Origin: Bacillota bacterium
GTDB lineage: Bacteria; Bacillota; Clostridia; Saccharofermentanales; DTU023
Direction: 5' to 3'
Assembly (NCBI GenBank): GCA_023622515.1
Contig: JAMNZB010000003.1
Location: 1-43,508, forward strand
Length of the DNA: 43,508 nucleotides
The position numbers and the translations under genes were made by a program. The notes beneath the pieces were generated by a model that saw only the letters and a list, made by a program, of their open reading frames with translations, had not been told where the DNA came from and made no database searches. Shown in pieces: positions 33,506-42,306 of this stretch (position 1 is the first letter of the stretch; each line of letters starts with the position of its first letter).

Positions 33506-34783
33506 TCAGGCCTGCTTGCTTTGACGAAAACGCCTCACAGCGGCAAAGATAGGGACTAAAAAGGCGGCGACAAAAGCCGAGGATATACCGTTGTTGTGCA
33601 GATTCATCCCGGACTGAACAGTAAGGATATTGGGCAAGAGCATGGCGTGAGTACTTCCTGCAAGAAGGCCGGCAATAATACCAAAGTCACCGGCAAGGGG
33701 CGCAAGAGAACAGCCCAGAAAGCAAGCAGTCAAACAGGCGGTGCTTCCGGGATCTTTTCCGGCCAAAATATAGGCAAGGCTTACACCAAGCATGATAGGC
33801 AAAGTGTTTCTGAGATGTTTACCCTTAGAGGCAAACGCCGTAAGAGAGATTATTGACCCGATAACCGGGCCGGTAAACTCACCCCGAAAAAGGATTACAT
33901 AAAAGAAAGCCACAACACCCATAATACCCATGTTAAGCATACTCACATCACTGCCGAAGACTTGTGTGTAGTTGGCATTGAGTCCGCTATCTTGCAGTAA
34001 TTCTTTATAGCTGGAAAGATTCTCCTTATCATGCAAGAGGCTGATGGCAATCAGAACAAGGCTAAAGAACAAATAGGCATAGGCAACAGGCCGGCCCTCT
34101 CCTTGGCTGAGGACAGCCGCTTGGTCAGGTTTATAGCCGAAGAAACGGATAATGGAAACGAAAATGGTGACGATAATACCGGACGTAAAGCCTTGATTGT
34201 AAAGTGTATAGCCCTTGTGCAAGTTAGCGGCATTTTTAGCAATAGGGACTGAAATAAAGCCGATAAAAAGCCCCACAGCAAAGGCTAAGGGGTAACTGAG
34301 CCAGGGAGTAAGACCGAAATAAAAGGCCAGGTAGTTTATGACCGGCCCCATAGCCGGTGCAAGTACGGCGATAGCAAAAAAATCGGAAAAGTCTTCCTTG
34401 GTGAACCGGGCATAAAGATAGACTCCTAAGATGATAGGAAATGAGTTCAAAACAGTGATGCCGAACCAGGAGAAGCCAACATGCATAAAAACAGCAAAAA
34501 AGGAACTACCGAAAGTGCCGGGTTGGCAGATGAACAGAAGGATTAAATCCAAAATAAAGATGAGTAAAATATTGCACAGGCATGCTGTTAAGCCGCCCAC
34601 AGCAATAAAGTCTGTCGTAAGCGGATCCTTCGATGTTTGTATAGCGAGAAAGTTTTGCCAAAGATTGCTGCCGTCATGGACTGAAATGGCTACGAAAGAA
34701 GAAAAGAGAACAAAAAGTATGCTTATCGTAAGTATGATTCGATAATGAAAACGACGATCATGCCTAGGGGTTTGCTCTATCAT
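33506..34783 (-). CDS. DUF1576 multi-pass membrane protein
   Basis: This 425-residue protein has about eleven or twelve hydrophobic segments throughout its length and matches DUF1576 (PF07613) in appearance: SFPIILGVYLYARFTKEDF, APAMGPVINYLAFYFG and a C-terminal SGMNLHNNGISSAFVAAFLVP. The family consists of uncharacterised inner-membrane proteins found mainly in Firmicutes; transport is a guess. The start at the ATG at 34783 has AAGGA at ten bases; a TTG at 34801 is an alternative. It lies upstream of the riboswitch operon on the same strand, with a separate promoter for the latter. Confidence 0.85.
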   Translation of the reverse strand: MIEQTPRHDRRFHYRIILTISILFVLFSSFVAISVHDGSNLWQNFLAIQTSKDPLTTDFIAVGGLTACLCNILLIFILDLILLFICQPGTFGSSFFAVFMHVGFSWFGITVLNSFPIILGVYLYARFTKEDFSDFFAIAVLAPAMGPVINYLAFYFGLTPWLSYPLAFAVGLFIGFISVPIAKNAANLHKGYTLYNQGFTSGIIVTIFVSIIRFFGYKPDQAAVLSQGEGRPVAYAYLFFSLVLIAISLLHDKENLSSYKELLQDSGLNANYTQVFGSDVSMLNMGIMGVVAFFYVILFRGEFTGPVIGSIISLTAFASKGKHLRNTLPIMLGVSLAYILAGKDPGSTACLTACFLGCSLAPLAGDFGIIAGLLAGSTHAMLLPNILTVQSGMNLHNNGISSAFVAAFLVPIFAAVRRFRQSKQA

Positions 34784-34918
34784 AAGATGACATCCTTTCA
34801 AAAGTAGTCTAAGCTATAGTAACTCTGCACAAATTAATGTCTCATCATAAAGAATAGTACAACATCTTTATAAAGAAACGATTAATTTATTATAGCGAAA
34901 ATAAGAAAGAAGGAAAAT

Positions 34919-36274
34919 ATGAAAATATTACACCTTATTGCCCAATATCCCGACCGAACCGGAAGTGGTATCTACTGCAAAAACATTATCCACTCCCTGG
35001 GACAGAGGGAAAGCTACCGGCAAGCTGTGCTATATGGAAGAAATAAGGAGCAGGCGAGGCCCGTCTTTTTCAAGGAAGGGGAGGTTTCTTTCTCTTTAGA
35101 AGAATATCCCCTTGTCTTTGACGGTGGGGACCTTGCCTTTCCTTTGCCCGGTATGAGCGATATCATGCCCTATAAATCAAGCGTTTATAAAGAAATGACC
35201 GAGGGGCAATTTGCTGAATATAAAGCACTTTTTCGCCGGCGTATTAAACAAGCTGTGGAGGAGGTCCAGCCGGATATCCTTCTGGTTCATCATCTTTGGA
35301 TTCTGGCTTCTCTTGCTCTGGAGCAGAATTTACCAACAATAGCTATTTGTCATGGTACAGATATCCGTCAGGCGAAACAGAACCCGCAACTTTTTACCCG
35401 GCATGTACAAGGGCTGGAAAAACTATCGGCTGTAGTTGCCTTAACTAAAGAGCAGAAAGAAGAGATTCAGGCTATCTATGGTATAGCGAAGGAAAGAATT
35501 AGGGTGGGCGGGGGTGCCTACGATCCCTGCATTTTCTTTGCTGATGAATCTTACAAGCAAGTTGATGAAAAAGATATAAGGGCTTCGCTTGAAATAGAGG
35601 TCCCGGAGAATCCGACAAGCGCAGGGGAAACAGGCCGGAAAAAGAAGACAGGTCAGGCAGACCGGACGCAGAAGACCATTGATTTTGTATACATCGGTAA
35701 AATTTCTGCTGCCAAAGGCAGTCCCGAACTGATAGAAGCTTTTCGTGGATTGGATCAAGAAGACGCCCGGCTCTTTATTTTAGGGGCAGTTGATGAAAGC
35801 CTTACAGACGAGTATGAAAAGGCGGTGGCAGGTGACGGGCGTATTTATACCTACCTTCCTAAAAGTCAAGAAGAAATGGCCTTTCTGATGCGGCAAAAAG
35901 ATATTTTTGTTTTTCCCAGCTATTACGAAGGTTTGGGTCTTGTTGCTATAGAAGCTATGGCTCAAGGCTTGCGGCTTGTGGTTAATGACTTACCCGCTTT
36001 ACGTTCTTTTCTAGGTCCTGAAATTTGGCAGAATGAAGATATTTCTGTGGTTGATATGCCAAAGCTCCTCCAGCTTGATGACATTGACCCTGCAGAAAGG
36101 GAGGACTATATTCTCCGCCTACGCCAGGCTATGGCCCATCAATATGAAAGGGTGAAGCATACAAAAGAAAAAAGCAGCCTCTTATCCGCTTGCAAGGACT
36201 TCACTTGGGATGGGCTTGCGGCAAGGATAGAAGAACTGGCGGGAGAAGTTTTAAGTGCCTTTAGAAAAGCATAG
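34919..36274 (+). CDS. Glycosyltransferase, GT4 (group 1) family
   Basis: This 451-residue protein has the two-domain GT-B layout. The N-terminal domain starts MKILHLIAQYPDRTGSGIYC, with the glycine-rich acceptor-side loop; the C-terminal domain has DFVYIGKISAAKG and the nucleotide-sugar motif FPSYYEGLGLVAIEAMAQG with the E-x7-E pair. A hydrophilic, Lys/Thr/Gly-rich stretch of about 25 residues (near 232-257) separates the domains and looks like an extended linker. There is no signal peptide or membrane helix. AGAAGGAAAAT precedes the ATG. It stands alone, divergent from the DUF1576 gene. Acceptor and sugar are unknown. Confidence 0.88.
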   Translation: MKILHLIAQYPDRTGSGIYCKNIIHSLGQRESYRQAVLYGRNKEQARPVFFKEGEVSFSLEEYPLVFDGGDLAFPLPGMSDIMPYKSSVYKEMTEGQFAEYKALFRRRIKQAVEEVQPDILLVHHLWILASLALEQNLPTIAICHGTDIRQAKQNPQLFTRHVQGLEKLSAVVALTKEQKEEIQAIYGIAKERIRVGGGAYDPCIFFADESYKQVDEKDIRASLEIEVPENPTSAGETGRKKKTGQADRTQKTIDFVYIGKISAAKGSPELIEAFRGLDQEDARLFILGAVDESLTDEYEKAVAGDGRIYTYLPKSQEEMAFLMRQKDIFVFPSYYEGLGLVAIEAMAQGLRLVVNDLPALRSFLGPEIWQNEDISVVDMPKLLQLDDIDPAEREDYILRLRQAMAHQYERVKHTKEKSSLLSACKDFTWDGLAARIEELAGEVLSAFRKA

Positions 36275-36296
36275 AAGCGTAGAAGTATAAAGAAGA

Positions 36297-36328
36297 AAAC
36301 CCCGTAAAACATGCGTTTTAAGGGGTTT
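36297..36328. terminator. Bidirectional terminator for the glycosyltransferase and tRNA-Ser units
   Basis: AAACCCC-G-TAAAAC pairs with GTTTTA-A-GGGGTTT around a 4-base loop (ATGC). T-rich sequence follows on both strands. It lies between the plus-strand glycosyltransferase and the minus-strand tRNA-Ser. Confidence 0.88.
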
Positions 36329-36349
36329 GTCTTTTCCTGTAAAAGGTTC

Positions 36350-36441
36350 TGGCGGAGAGCAAGAGATTCGAACTCTCGAAACGCTATTAACGTTTACACG
36401 ATTTCCAGTCGTGCGCCTTCAGCCAACTCGGCCAACTCTCC
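36350..36441 (-). tRNA. tRNA-Ser (anticodon GGA)
   Basis: The minus strand gives a 92-nt tRNA with encoded CCA. Acceptor strands are GGAGAG and CTCTCC, the anticodon loop CTGGAAA gives anticodon GGA inside stem CACGA/TCGTG, a long variable arm (about AACGTTAATAGCGTT) marks serine class II, and the T arm holds GTTCGAATC. It reads UCC and UCU codons. Confidence 0.96.
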
Positions 36442-36496
36442 GTACATTTTTATTTAGCTTCAAAAAATCTGAAGCCTAGCCATTATAAAAAAGATT

Positions 36497-37681
36497 CTAA
36501 TTGCTGTCAATGTAAATTCTTGGAACCCGGTTACCCAAGAGGGCAAATAATTCGTAAGAAATGGTGCCTGCGCGTCTGGCTTGACTTTCGGCATCAATGA
36601 AGTTTTCTCCCTCGCCGCCAAAGAGTACAACATAGTCGCCTAGCTTGGCCTCGTCTACCGCGGACAAGTCAATCATACAGCGGTCCATGCAAATATTACC
36701 AATCTGGGGAACCGGCCTGCCCTTTAGAGAAAAGATAGCCTTGTTGGAGAAGCTGCGTAAGAGGCCATCCCCGTAGCCGCACTCGATAACACCGATTTTC
36801 ATTTTGCCGGGAGCAATAAAGCTATGGTTATAGCTAACACCATCACCTGCCTCAAGCAGACGAATGTCAGAAATTATTGCCTTGAGGGTCATAACCGGTT
36901 TTAACCGGAGGGAACTTTTGTCCAAATCGTTTTCAAAACAGCCGTAAAGCCCTAAACCAACTCGGACTAACTCATGCTGAAAGTATTCCCCTTTTAGAGT
37001 AGCGGAAGTGTTTGCTGTATGATGTGTCGGAAAGCTTAAGCCCTTGTTTTCCAGTTCTGAAACAAAATCCCGGAAGCGGTCTTCTTGTGTCCTGAGAAAA
37101 CTCCGGTCTTCAGAAGAAGCGGTGGCAAAATGGGTATAGATGCCGTCCAAAGCAAAATCCTTTATGTCCTTTAAGCAAAGAATATCGGTCAGACTCTTTT
37201 GCCGGGCCTCTTCTGTGTTGGTGGGAAAACCGTGACGGGACATACCGGTATCTACTTTGATATGGATATGGAGCGGAGTTGATAGGCTAATGTTTCGCTT
37301 TCTAAAAGATTGAATCTCTTTGGCAAAGGCCAGCGCCTCTTTGAAAGAGGAGACGGTTTGCGTGAGTTTTTGGTCAATTAAAAGCTTAACGTATTCCGGT
37401 GAGCTTGGGCCTAAAATGAGAATTCTCCCGCCAATACCGGCTTCTCGGAGTTCCAAGGCCTCGCTAAGGCAGGCAACGGCAAAATCTTCTACCCCTTCTT
37501 CAAAACAAGCCCCGGCGATTTTTCTTGCTCCATGTCCGTAGGCATTACCCTTTATGACAGCACATAGCCTTGTATTAGTCGATAAAACAGACTTAAATTC
37601 GCGAATATTATGGCGCAAGGCAGCCAAGGATATTTCCGCGAAACAGCGTTTGTTTTGTAGTAGGTTTTCCATATACCCCAT
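36497..37681 (-). CDS. alr: Alanine racemase
   Basis: This 394-residue fold-type III PLP enzyme converts L-alanine to D-alanine for peptidoglycan. The PLP lysine is Lys44 in AVIKGNAYGHG; the second catalytic base is the Tyr in GDGVSYNHSF. The substrate and dimer stretches KVDTGMSRHGF and GNICMDRCMIDLS are also typical. The ATG at 37681 has GAGGAG at good distance. It follows an ornithine-racemase-family gene by 11 bp and precedes tRNA-Ser by 55 bp, on one strand with leuS. Confidence 0.95.
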   Translation of the reverse strand: MGYMENLLQNKRCFAEISLAALRHNIREFKSVLSTNTRLCAVIKGNAYGHGARKIAGACFEEGVEDFAVACLSEALELREAGIGGRILILGPSSPEYVKLLIDQKLTQTVSSFKEALAFAKEIQSFRKRNISLSTPLHIHIKVDTGMSRHGFPTNTEEARQKSLTDILCLKDIKDFALDGIYTHFATASSEDRSFLRTQEDRFRDFVSELENKGLSFPTHHTANTSATLKGEYFQHELVRVGLGLYGCFENDLDKSSLRLKPVMTLKAIISDIRLLEAGDGVSYNHSFIAPGKMKIGVIECGYGDGLLRSFSNKAIFSLKGRPVPQIGNICMDRCMIDLSAVDEAKLGDYVVLFGGEGENFIDAESQARRAGTISYELFALLGNRVPRIYIDSN

Positions 37682-37692
37682 GCCGGCTCCTC

Positions 37693-38748
37693 TTATACTA
37701 ACACCTTGTTTACATAGGGTGAAACGAACAGGCGGATTAAATTTCTGTAGTCTACAGAGAATTCCAGGGTATCGCCAAGCTTTAGCTGCTTGTTAAAGGC
37801 GGTTACATCATAAATAGCGTGGTCCAGAGAGTGGCCCAAGTAATTGATACCCTTATATTTGGGGCGCAAGCCTCGCGGCTCCACATCAATACCGCCCAGA
37901 GCTAAGATGACGCGATTAAGCATGCCTATCTCTTTAAATTGAGGAGGTCGACCTGTTTTCGCAAAGCGGCCTTCCGGTACAGAGTTTTTTCTTTTGGCCT
38001 CAATGACTTCTGCGCGCAAGGTGAAAACATCGTGGTGCAAACCGGCTACGCTTTTCCGAAAAGTCGTCTCTCGACCAAGGAGGAGGGCTTCCCCGATACG
38101 AAGGTGGTTTACTTTTTCCGGCAAGGCATTCTCCTCTAAAAGCCAAAGATTGGCGCTGTTTCCACCTGAAACGTATTCGAGCTCAAAGCCATAGCGCTGC
38201 TCGATTCTTTCTGCAAAATCATTCAAAATTTGCATCTTCCCGGGATCCGGTATAATGCCGCCATAACTCTTGAAGTTGGCGCCTATTCCTGCAAGGCGAA
38301 CCCCGCGTAAATTGACGATTTTTTGAATCATTTCCCAAGCTTCTTCGAGGGAGGCCCCTTCACGTAAATCGCCAAGTTCCAGCATTAAGATGATACGGTG
38401 AATTTTTTGCTGTACAAGGGCGGCGTCAGATAAGGCACAAATGGTTTCCCACTCGGAGTTTAAGCTCATATCGCAAAGAGCCACGACTTCGGCAACCTCA
38501 GAAAGCATGGGTAAGCGAAGAAGTAGCGTATTATCAGCATAATTTCCTAGAATATAGAAGTTTTCCAGTCGGGAGTCAGCCAGATTTCTTACCCCATTGT
38601 CTGCCAAGATTTGCACCATGCCCTCATGGCTGCAAAAACCCTTGGTCACAGCATGGAATTTTTTATTTTTCGAATAGAAAAGTTCGCTCAGCTTAAGGGC
38701 ATTATCGCGAAATTTTACCTTATCAATCATCAATGTTGGATTTCTCAT
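37693..38748 (-). CDS. orr: Alanine/ornithine racemase family PLP enzyme (ornithine racemase-like)
   Basis: This 351-residue protein belongs to the alanine racemase N-terminal domain superfamily and looks like the ornithine racemase (Orr) / YhfX group rather than Alr. The PLP lysine is Lys36 in FHAVTKGFCSHE; further marks are MLELGDLREG and EYVSGGNSANLW. In amino-acid-fermenting Clostridia, Orr makes D-ornithine for the oxidative ornithine branch (ornithine aminomutase); those partner genes are not in this window, so the substrate remains open (alanine, ornithine, lysine). It lies 11 bp from both leuS and alr. Confidence 0.82.
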   Translation of the reverse strand: MRNPTLMIDKVKFRDNALKLSELFYSKNKKFHAVTKGFCSHEGMVQILADNGVRNLADSRLENFYILGNYADNTLLLRLPMLSEVAEVVALCDMSLNSEWETICALSDAALVQQKIHRIILMLELGDLREGASLEEAWEMIQKIVNLRGVRLAGIGANFKSYGGIIPDPGKMQILNDFAERIEQRYGFELEYVSGGNSANLWLLEENALPEKVNHLRIGEALLLGRETTFRKSVAGLHHDVFTLRAEVIEAKRKNSVPEGRFAKTGRPPQFKEIGMLNRVILALGGIDVEPRGLRPKYKGINYLGHSLDHAIYDVTAFNKQLKLGDTLEFSVDYRNLIRLFVSPYVNKVLV

Positions 38749-38759
38749 AGGAAGCTCCT

Positions 38760-41240
38760 TTATTTTACAACCAAATTAACAAGACGCCCCGGGACAACAA
38801 TTTCTTTTACTATGGATTTGCCATTAAGCCATGTGCTGAAGTCAGGCTGGCTCTTGACAATGTCCAAGATGGTACCTTTATCAGCTTGACTGGGTACCAT
38901 AAGTCGAGCCTGGATTCTTCCATTTACCTGTACGGCAATTTCTACCTCGTCAAGGATTAAATATTGTTCATCCGCAACGGGCCAGGCTGCTAAGAAAATA
39001 CTCTCCTTGCGACCAAGGATTTCTGCCGCTTCTTCTGAAAAGTGAGGGGCGAAGGGAGCGAGGAGCATAATCATCTGCTCAACAGAAAAGCGGAGTAAGT
39101 TCCGGTCAAGATTGCTCCTTGTTTTGTAGCTGTTAATTTCGTTTAAGAGCTCCATAATCCGGGCAATAGAGGTGTTGAACTGGAAGCGCTCAGCGTCTCT
39201 TGTGACTTGATCAATGGTGTAATGGATGGTGTGCATCAGTGATTTTGCCTCTTTCGTATCTAAAGCAAAATTATCATGCGTCCGCTTAGGTATTTCCTTT
39301 ACTTCATTGACCAGGGTTTCGACACGGTGTACAAAGCGGCCAATAGCCCTGATTCCGTCGTCGCTCCAAGGGCCGCCATCAATAAAGGCAAAACCAAAAG
39401 CAAGATAGAGGCGTAGAATATCGCTACCGCCCTCTCTGATATAATCATCAGGTGAAATGGTATTTTCTCTCGATTTTGACATCTTTTGTCCGTCAGCTCC
39501 GAGGATTGTCCCTTGGTGGACTAAACGGGTAAAGGGCTCATCAAAATCAACGTAGCCCATATCGCGTATGGCCTTGCTGAAAAACCTGGCGTACAGGAGA
39601 TGCAGGGCGGCATGCTCCGCACCACCTATGTAGACATCAACAGGGCAAAGGGCATTTACCTTGTCTGAAGAGAAGACTTCTTCAGCATTTTTATTGTCGA
39701 CGTAGCGGAACATATACCACGAGGAGTCAACGAAAGTATCCAAGGTATCTGCTTCGCGTCTGGCCGGCTTACCACATTGGGGGCAGGTGCAGTTCATGAA
39801 CTCCTCAGAAGTCTTGAGTGGCGAATCACCATCCGGAGTAAACTTTACATCGTAAGGTAAGGTAACCGGTAAATCTTCCTCAGGGACGGGGACTGTTCCA
39901 CAGTCGTCACAATAAATGATGGGAATAGGAGCGCCCCAGTAACGCTGGCGGGAGACAAGCCAGTCACGTAAGCGAAAGTTGATTTTTTCTTCGGCCATTC
40001 CTTTGGCGGCTAAATCTTCCGTAATTTTCTTTCTTGCCGTTTCCGAATCCAGTCCGTCATATTTCCCGCTATTACAGACTATTCCATAGTCAATGTAGGG
40101 GAGTTCGGCCTCCTCGCCGTCCGGTGTCAGGATGACCCGCTCGATGGGCAAGTTGAATTTTGTAGCAAATTCAAAGTCTCTTTCATCATGGGCGGGTACG
40201 GCCATTACAATACCTTCTCCGTAGCTGGCGATAACATAATCGCCGACCCAGATAGGGATTTTCTTTTGTGTGACAGGATGAATAGCATAGCTGCCGGAAA
40301 AAACCCCGGTTTTTTCTGTTACTGTGGACATCCTGTCAATATCCGTCTTGTGCTTCGCTCTATCTTGATAGGCCTCCACCAGTTCGCGTTGGTCTTCGGC
40401 AATTAAGTGTTCACAGAGTTCAGCATCCGGTGCAACCGTTAGATACGTTGTCCCCAAAAGAGTGTCGGCGCGGGTTGTAAAAACATTTAGGGCTAGAGGC
40501 TTGCCTTGGGCATCAAGAATGGGCTTTCCTTCTTTTTCTGCAGTGAAAGTAATGGTTGAACCCTCTGAGCGGCCAATCCAATTTTCTTGGATTTTCTTTG
40601 TCGGTGTAGGCCAATCCAAATCCTCCAGGCAATCAAGTAATTCTTGGGCATACTCGGTAATTTTAAAGAACCACTGGGTTAAGGATTTCTTTTCAACTTC
40701 ACTAGCGCATCGCTCACAGCTTCCATCGGCCATGACTTGTTCATTGGCCAAAACGGTTTGGCAACTGGGGCACCAGTTCACGGGTGCCTTTTTACGATAG
40801 GCAAGACCTCGTTCATAAAGTTTAAGAAACAACCACTGGGTCCACTTATAGTATTCAGGGTCACAGGTTGATAGGGTGTAATCCCAATTGAACATACCCC
40901 CCATTTCTTTCAGCTGGGCGGTCATGGTTTCAATATTTTTTTCCGTTGAATCTTTGGGGTGGATCCCTGTTCTGATGGCATAGTTTTCTGCAGGCAGGCC
41001 AAAGGCATCAAAGCCCATGGGCTGAAAGACTTCATAGCCTTGCATTTTTTTCATGCGGGCATAACTATCGGCAAGGCTATAGTTATACCAGTGGCCAATG
41101 TGCAAATTTGAACCTGAAGGATAGGAAAACATTTCAAGGACATACAATTTCTTTTCCCTGTTTTCTTCATTAAAAGACGCCAGTTTTGTTTCGTCCCAGT
41201 ATTTTTGCCACTTCCTGTCAATATGCGTAGAGTATGCCAT
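38760..41240 (-). CDS. leuS: Leucyl-tRNA synthetase
   Basis: This 826-residue class I synthetase attaches leucine to tRNA-Leu. The HIGH motif appears as LHIGHWYNYS at about residues 45-54 and KMSKS at about 585-590 (GQKMSKSRENT). The connective CP1 domain with the proofreading region (TRADTLLGTTYLTV) is complete, and there are zinc-type cysteine pairs (CPSCQTV, CERC). The length is normal for bacterial LeuRS. AGGAGG stands close to the ATG. Only 77 bp lie upstream, too little for a T-box leader, so control is by another route. Confidence 0.97.
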   Translation of the reverse strand: MAYSTHIDRKWQKYWDETKLASFNEENREKKLYVLEMFSYPSGSNLHIGHWYNYSLADSYARMKKMQGYEVFQPMGFDAFGLPAENYAIRTGIHPKDSTEKNIETMTAQLKEMGGMFNWDYTLSTCDPEYYKWTQWLFLKLYERGLAYRKKAPVNWCPSCQTVLANEQVMADGSCERCASEVEKKSLTQWFFKITEYAQELLDCLEDLDWPTPTKKIQENWIGRSEGSTITFTAEKEGKPILDAQGKPLALNVFTTRADTLLGTTYLTVAPDAELCEHLIAEDQRELVEAYQDRAKHKTDIDRMSTVTEKTGVFSGSYAIHPVTQKKIPIWVGDYVIASYGEGIVMAVPAHDERDFEFATKFNLPIERVILTPDGEEAELPYIDYGIVCNSGKYDGLDSETARKKITEDLAAKGMAEEKINFRLRDWLVSRQRYWGAPIPIIYCDDCGTVPVPEEDLPVTLPYDVKFTPDGDSPLKTSEEFMNCTCPQCGKPARREADTLDTFVDSSWYMFRYVDNKNAEEVFSSDKVNALCPVDVYIGGAEHAALHLLYARFFSKAIRDMGYVDFDEPFTRLVHQGTILGADGQKMSKSRENTISPDDYIREGGSDILRLYLAFGFAFIDGGPWSDDGIRAIGRFVHRVETLVNEVKEIPKRTHDNFALDTKEAKSLMHTIHYTIDQVTRDAERFQFNTSIARIMELLNEINSYKTRSNLDRNLLRFSVEQMIMLLAPFAPHFSEEAAEILGRKESIFLAAWPVADEQYLILDEVEIAVQVNGRIQARLMVPSQADKGTILDIVKSQPDFSTWLNGKSIVKEIVVPGRLVNLVVK

Positions 41241-41270
41241 AATGTACCTCCTAAATGTATCTCCATTTAT

Positions 41271-41299
41271 TTTATATTTTTTTGAGTATTTTCATACAA
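41271..41299 (-). promoter_or_regulatory. Sigma-A-type promoter for leuS-orr-alr
   Basis: On the minus strand TTGTAT (41299-41294) and TATAAA (41276-41271) are 17 bases apart, about 30 bp upstream of the leuS start codon. This leaves a leader of roughly 25 nt. Confidence 0.6.
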
Positions 41300-41317
41300 C
41301 AACCAGTATAACAAATT

Positions 41318-42172
41318 CTAGAAAAAAGCATTGCGAATCATAACAATAATAAGAACGTGTAAGGGGTAGTATAAATAAAAGAAGTATTTCTGCCAAGTAG
41401 CCGGTCGTTTTTCCCTGTGAATAAAGCGTTTCGGTAGCTTATAAATGATAAATATGGCCAGAACAGAATAGGCTTGCATTGAAGCATGCTTAAACAAATA
41501 CTCGCTTCTGGGCAAAATATAATAGTACTCGCGTAGCAAATAACTGGTAGAAATGACGATTAAGTTGAAAAAAGACTGGTAAAGTAAGGCTTGTTTAAAC
41601 TGAGTCTTGCGGTCTTCTTCACGCATAGCAAGATAAAATAAAAAGACGGTGATGATGCCGTAGGCTGCATAGTCTGTTTCAAAGTGGAGGGCGGCAAACA
41701 AAGACAAAAACATAAAAAGCAGACCCAAGGCGATGGCCGGCAAGGGGTTCATGGAGAAGCCTAAGTTAAAGCGAAATTGCCAGGGCAACTTGATAGGCTC
41801 GCCGGTTTCTTGCAGGGGCTCCATCTTAACAAGACGGTCATAATTCCCATGAGCAAATAGTTCAAAAGCGGTAATAAAGACAACGCTTAAGGCAAATGTA
41901 AAAAGCACGTTCATATTTTCAAAAAAACCGCCATCCTGCTTGGCATAGGAGAAGATGAATTGGGCCGGAACAGCAAAAGCAAACAAGCGTATACAGTAGT
42001 TCAGCAAGTTTCTTGTGCGCCGGTAGCCAAGTGCCGTCAAGTAAGCAAAAATGGGAAAAGCCAGACGACCGATTAAGCGACAAGCTAAATACAATTCATC
42101 GGATATAATACCGAAAAAATAATATCCGATGTGGTCAATTGTCATAAAAATCAGGGCTAAAACTTTAAGCAT
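41318..42172 (-). CDS. TraX-family membrane protein
   Basis: This 284-residue protein has about seven or eight hydrophobic segments and starts MLKVLALIFMTIDHIGYYFF, with the conserved MxxDHIG motif of TraX-family proteins (PF05857), followed by RLIGRLAFPIFAYLTALGYRRTRN. TraX of the F plasmid acetylates pilin, but chromosomal relatives in Firmicutes are of unknown role, probably acyltransferases. No conjugation genes lie near. AGGAG is about 12 bases before the ATG. It is divergent from mreB. Confidence 0.88.
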   Translation of the reverse strand: MLKVLALIFMTIDHIGYYFFGIISDELYLACRLIGRLAFPIFAYLTALGYRRTRNLLNYCIRLFAFAVPAQFIFSYAKQDGGFFENMNVLFTFALSVVFITAFELFAHGNYDRLVKMEPLQETGEPIKLPWQFRFNLGFSMNPLPAIALGLLFMFLSLFAALHFETDYAAYGIITVFLFYLAMREEDRKTQFKQALLYQSFFNLIVISTSYLLREYYYILPRSEYLFKHASMQAYSVLAIFIIYKLPKRFIHREKRPATWQKYFFYLYYPLHVLIIVMIRNAFF

Positions 42173-42229
42173 GGGAAAGGCTCACTCCTCGCATACATAT
42201 CTGAAGAATCTTGTAATCCTCCAGTCCCT

Positions 42230-42258
42230 ATTGTATCATTAGAAGGCATAGTAACCAA
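42230..42258 (-). promoter_or_regulatory. Sigma-A-type promoter for the TraX-family gene
   Basis: On the minus strand TTGGTT (42258-42253) and TACAAT (42235-42230) are separated by 17 bases, about 60 bp upstream of the start codon. Confidence 0.6.
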
Positions 42259-42306
42259 TTGTTGCATGCCCAAAGGGGCTGCGTTTTTATATAAAAGGGG
42301 TATCCA

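Noticed and set aside
41241-41317. T-box leader for leuS
   Set aside because: Only 77 bp are available and no T-box consensus or specifier stem is present; a simple promoter is visible instead.
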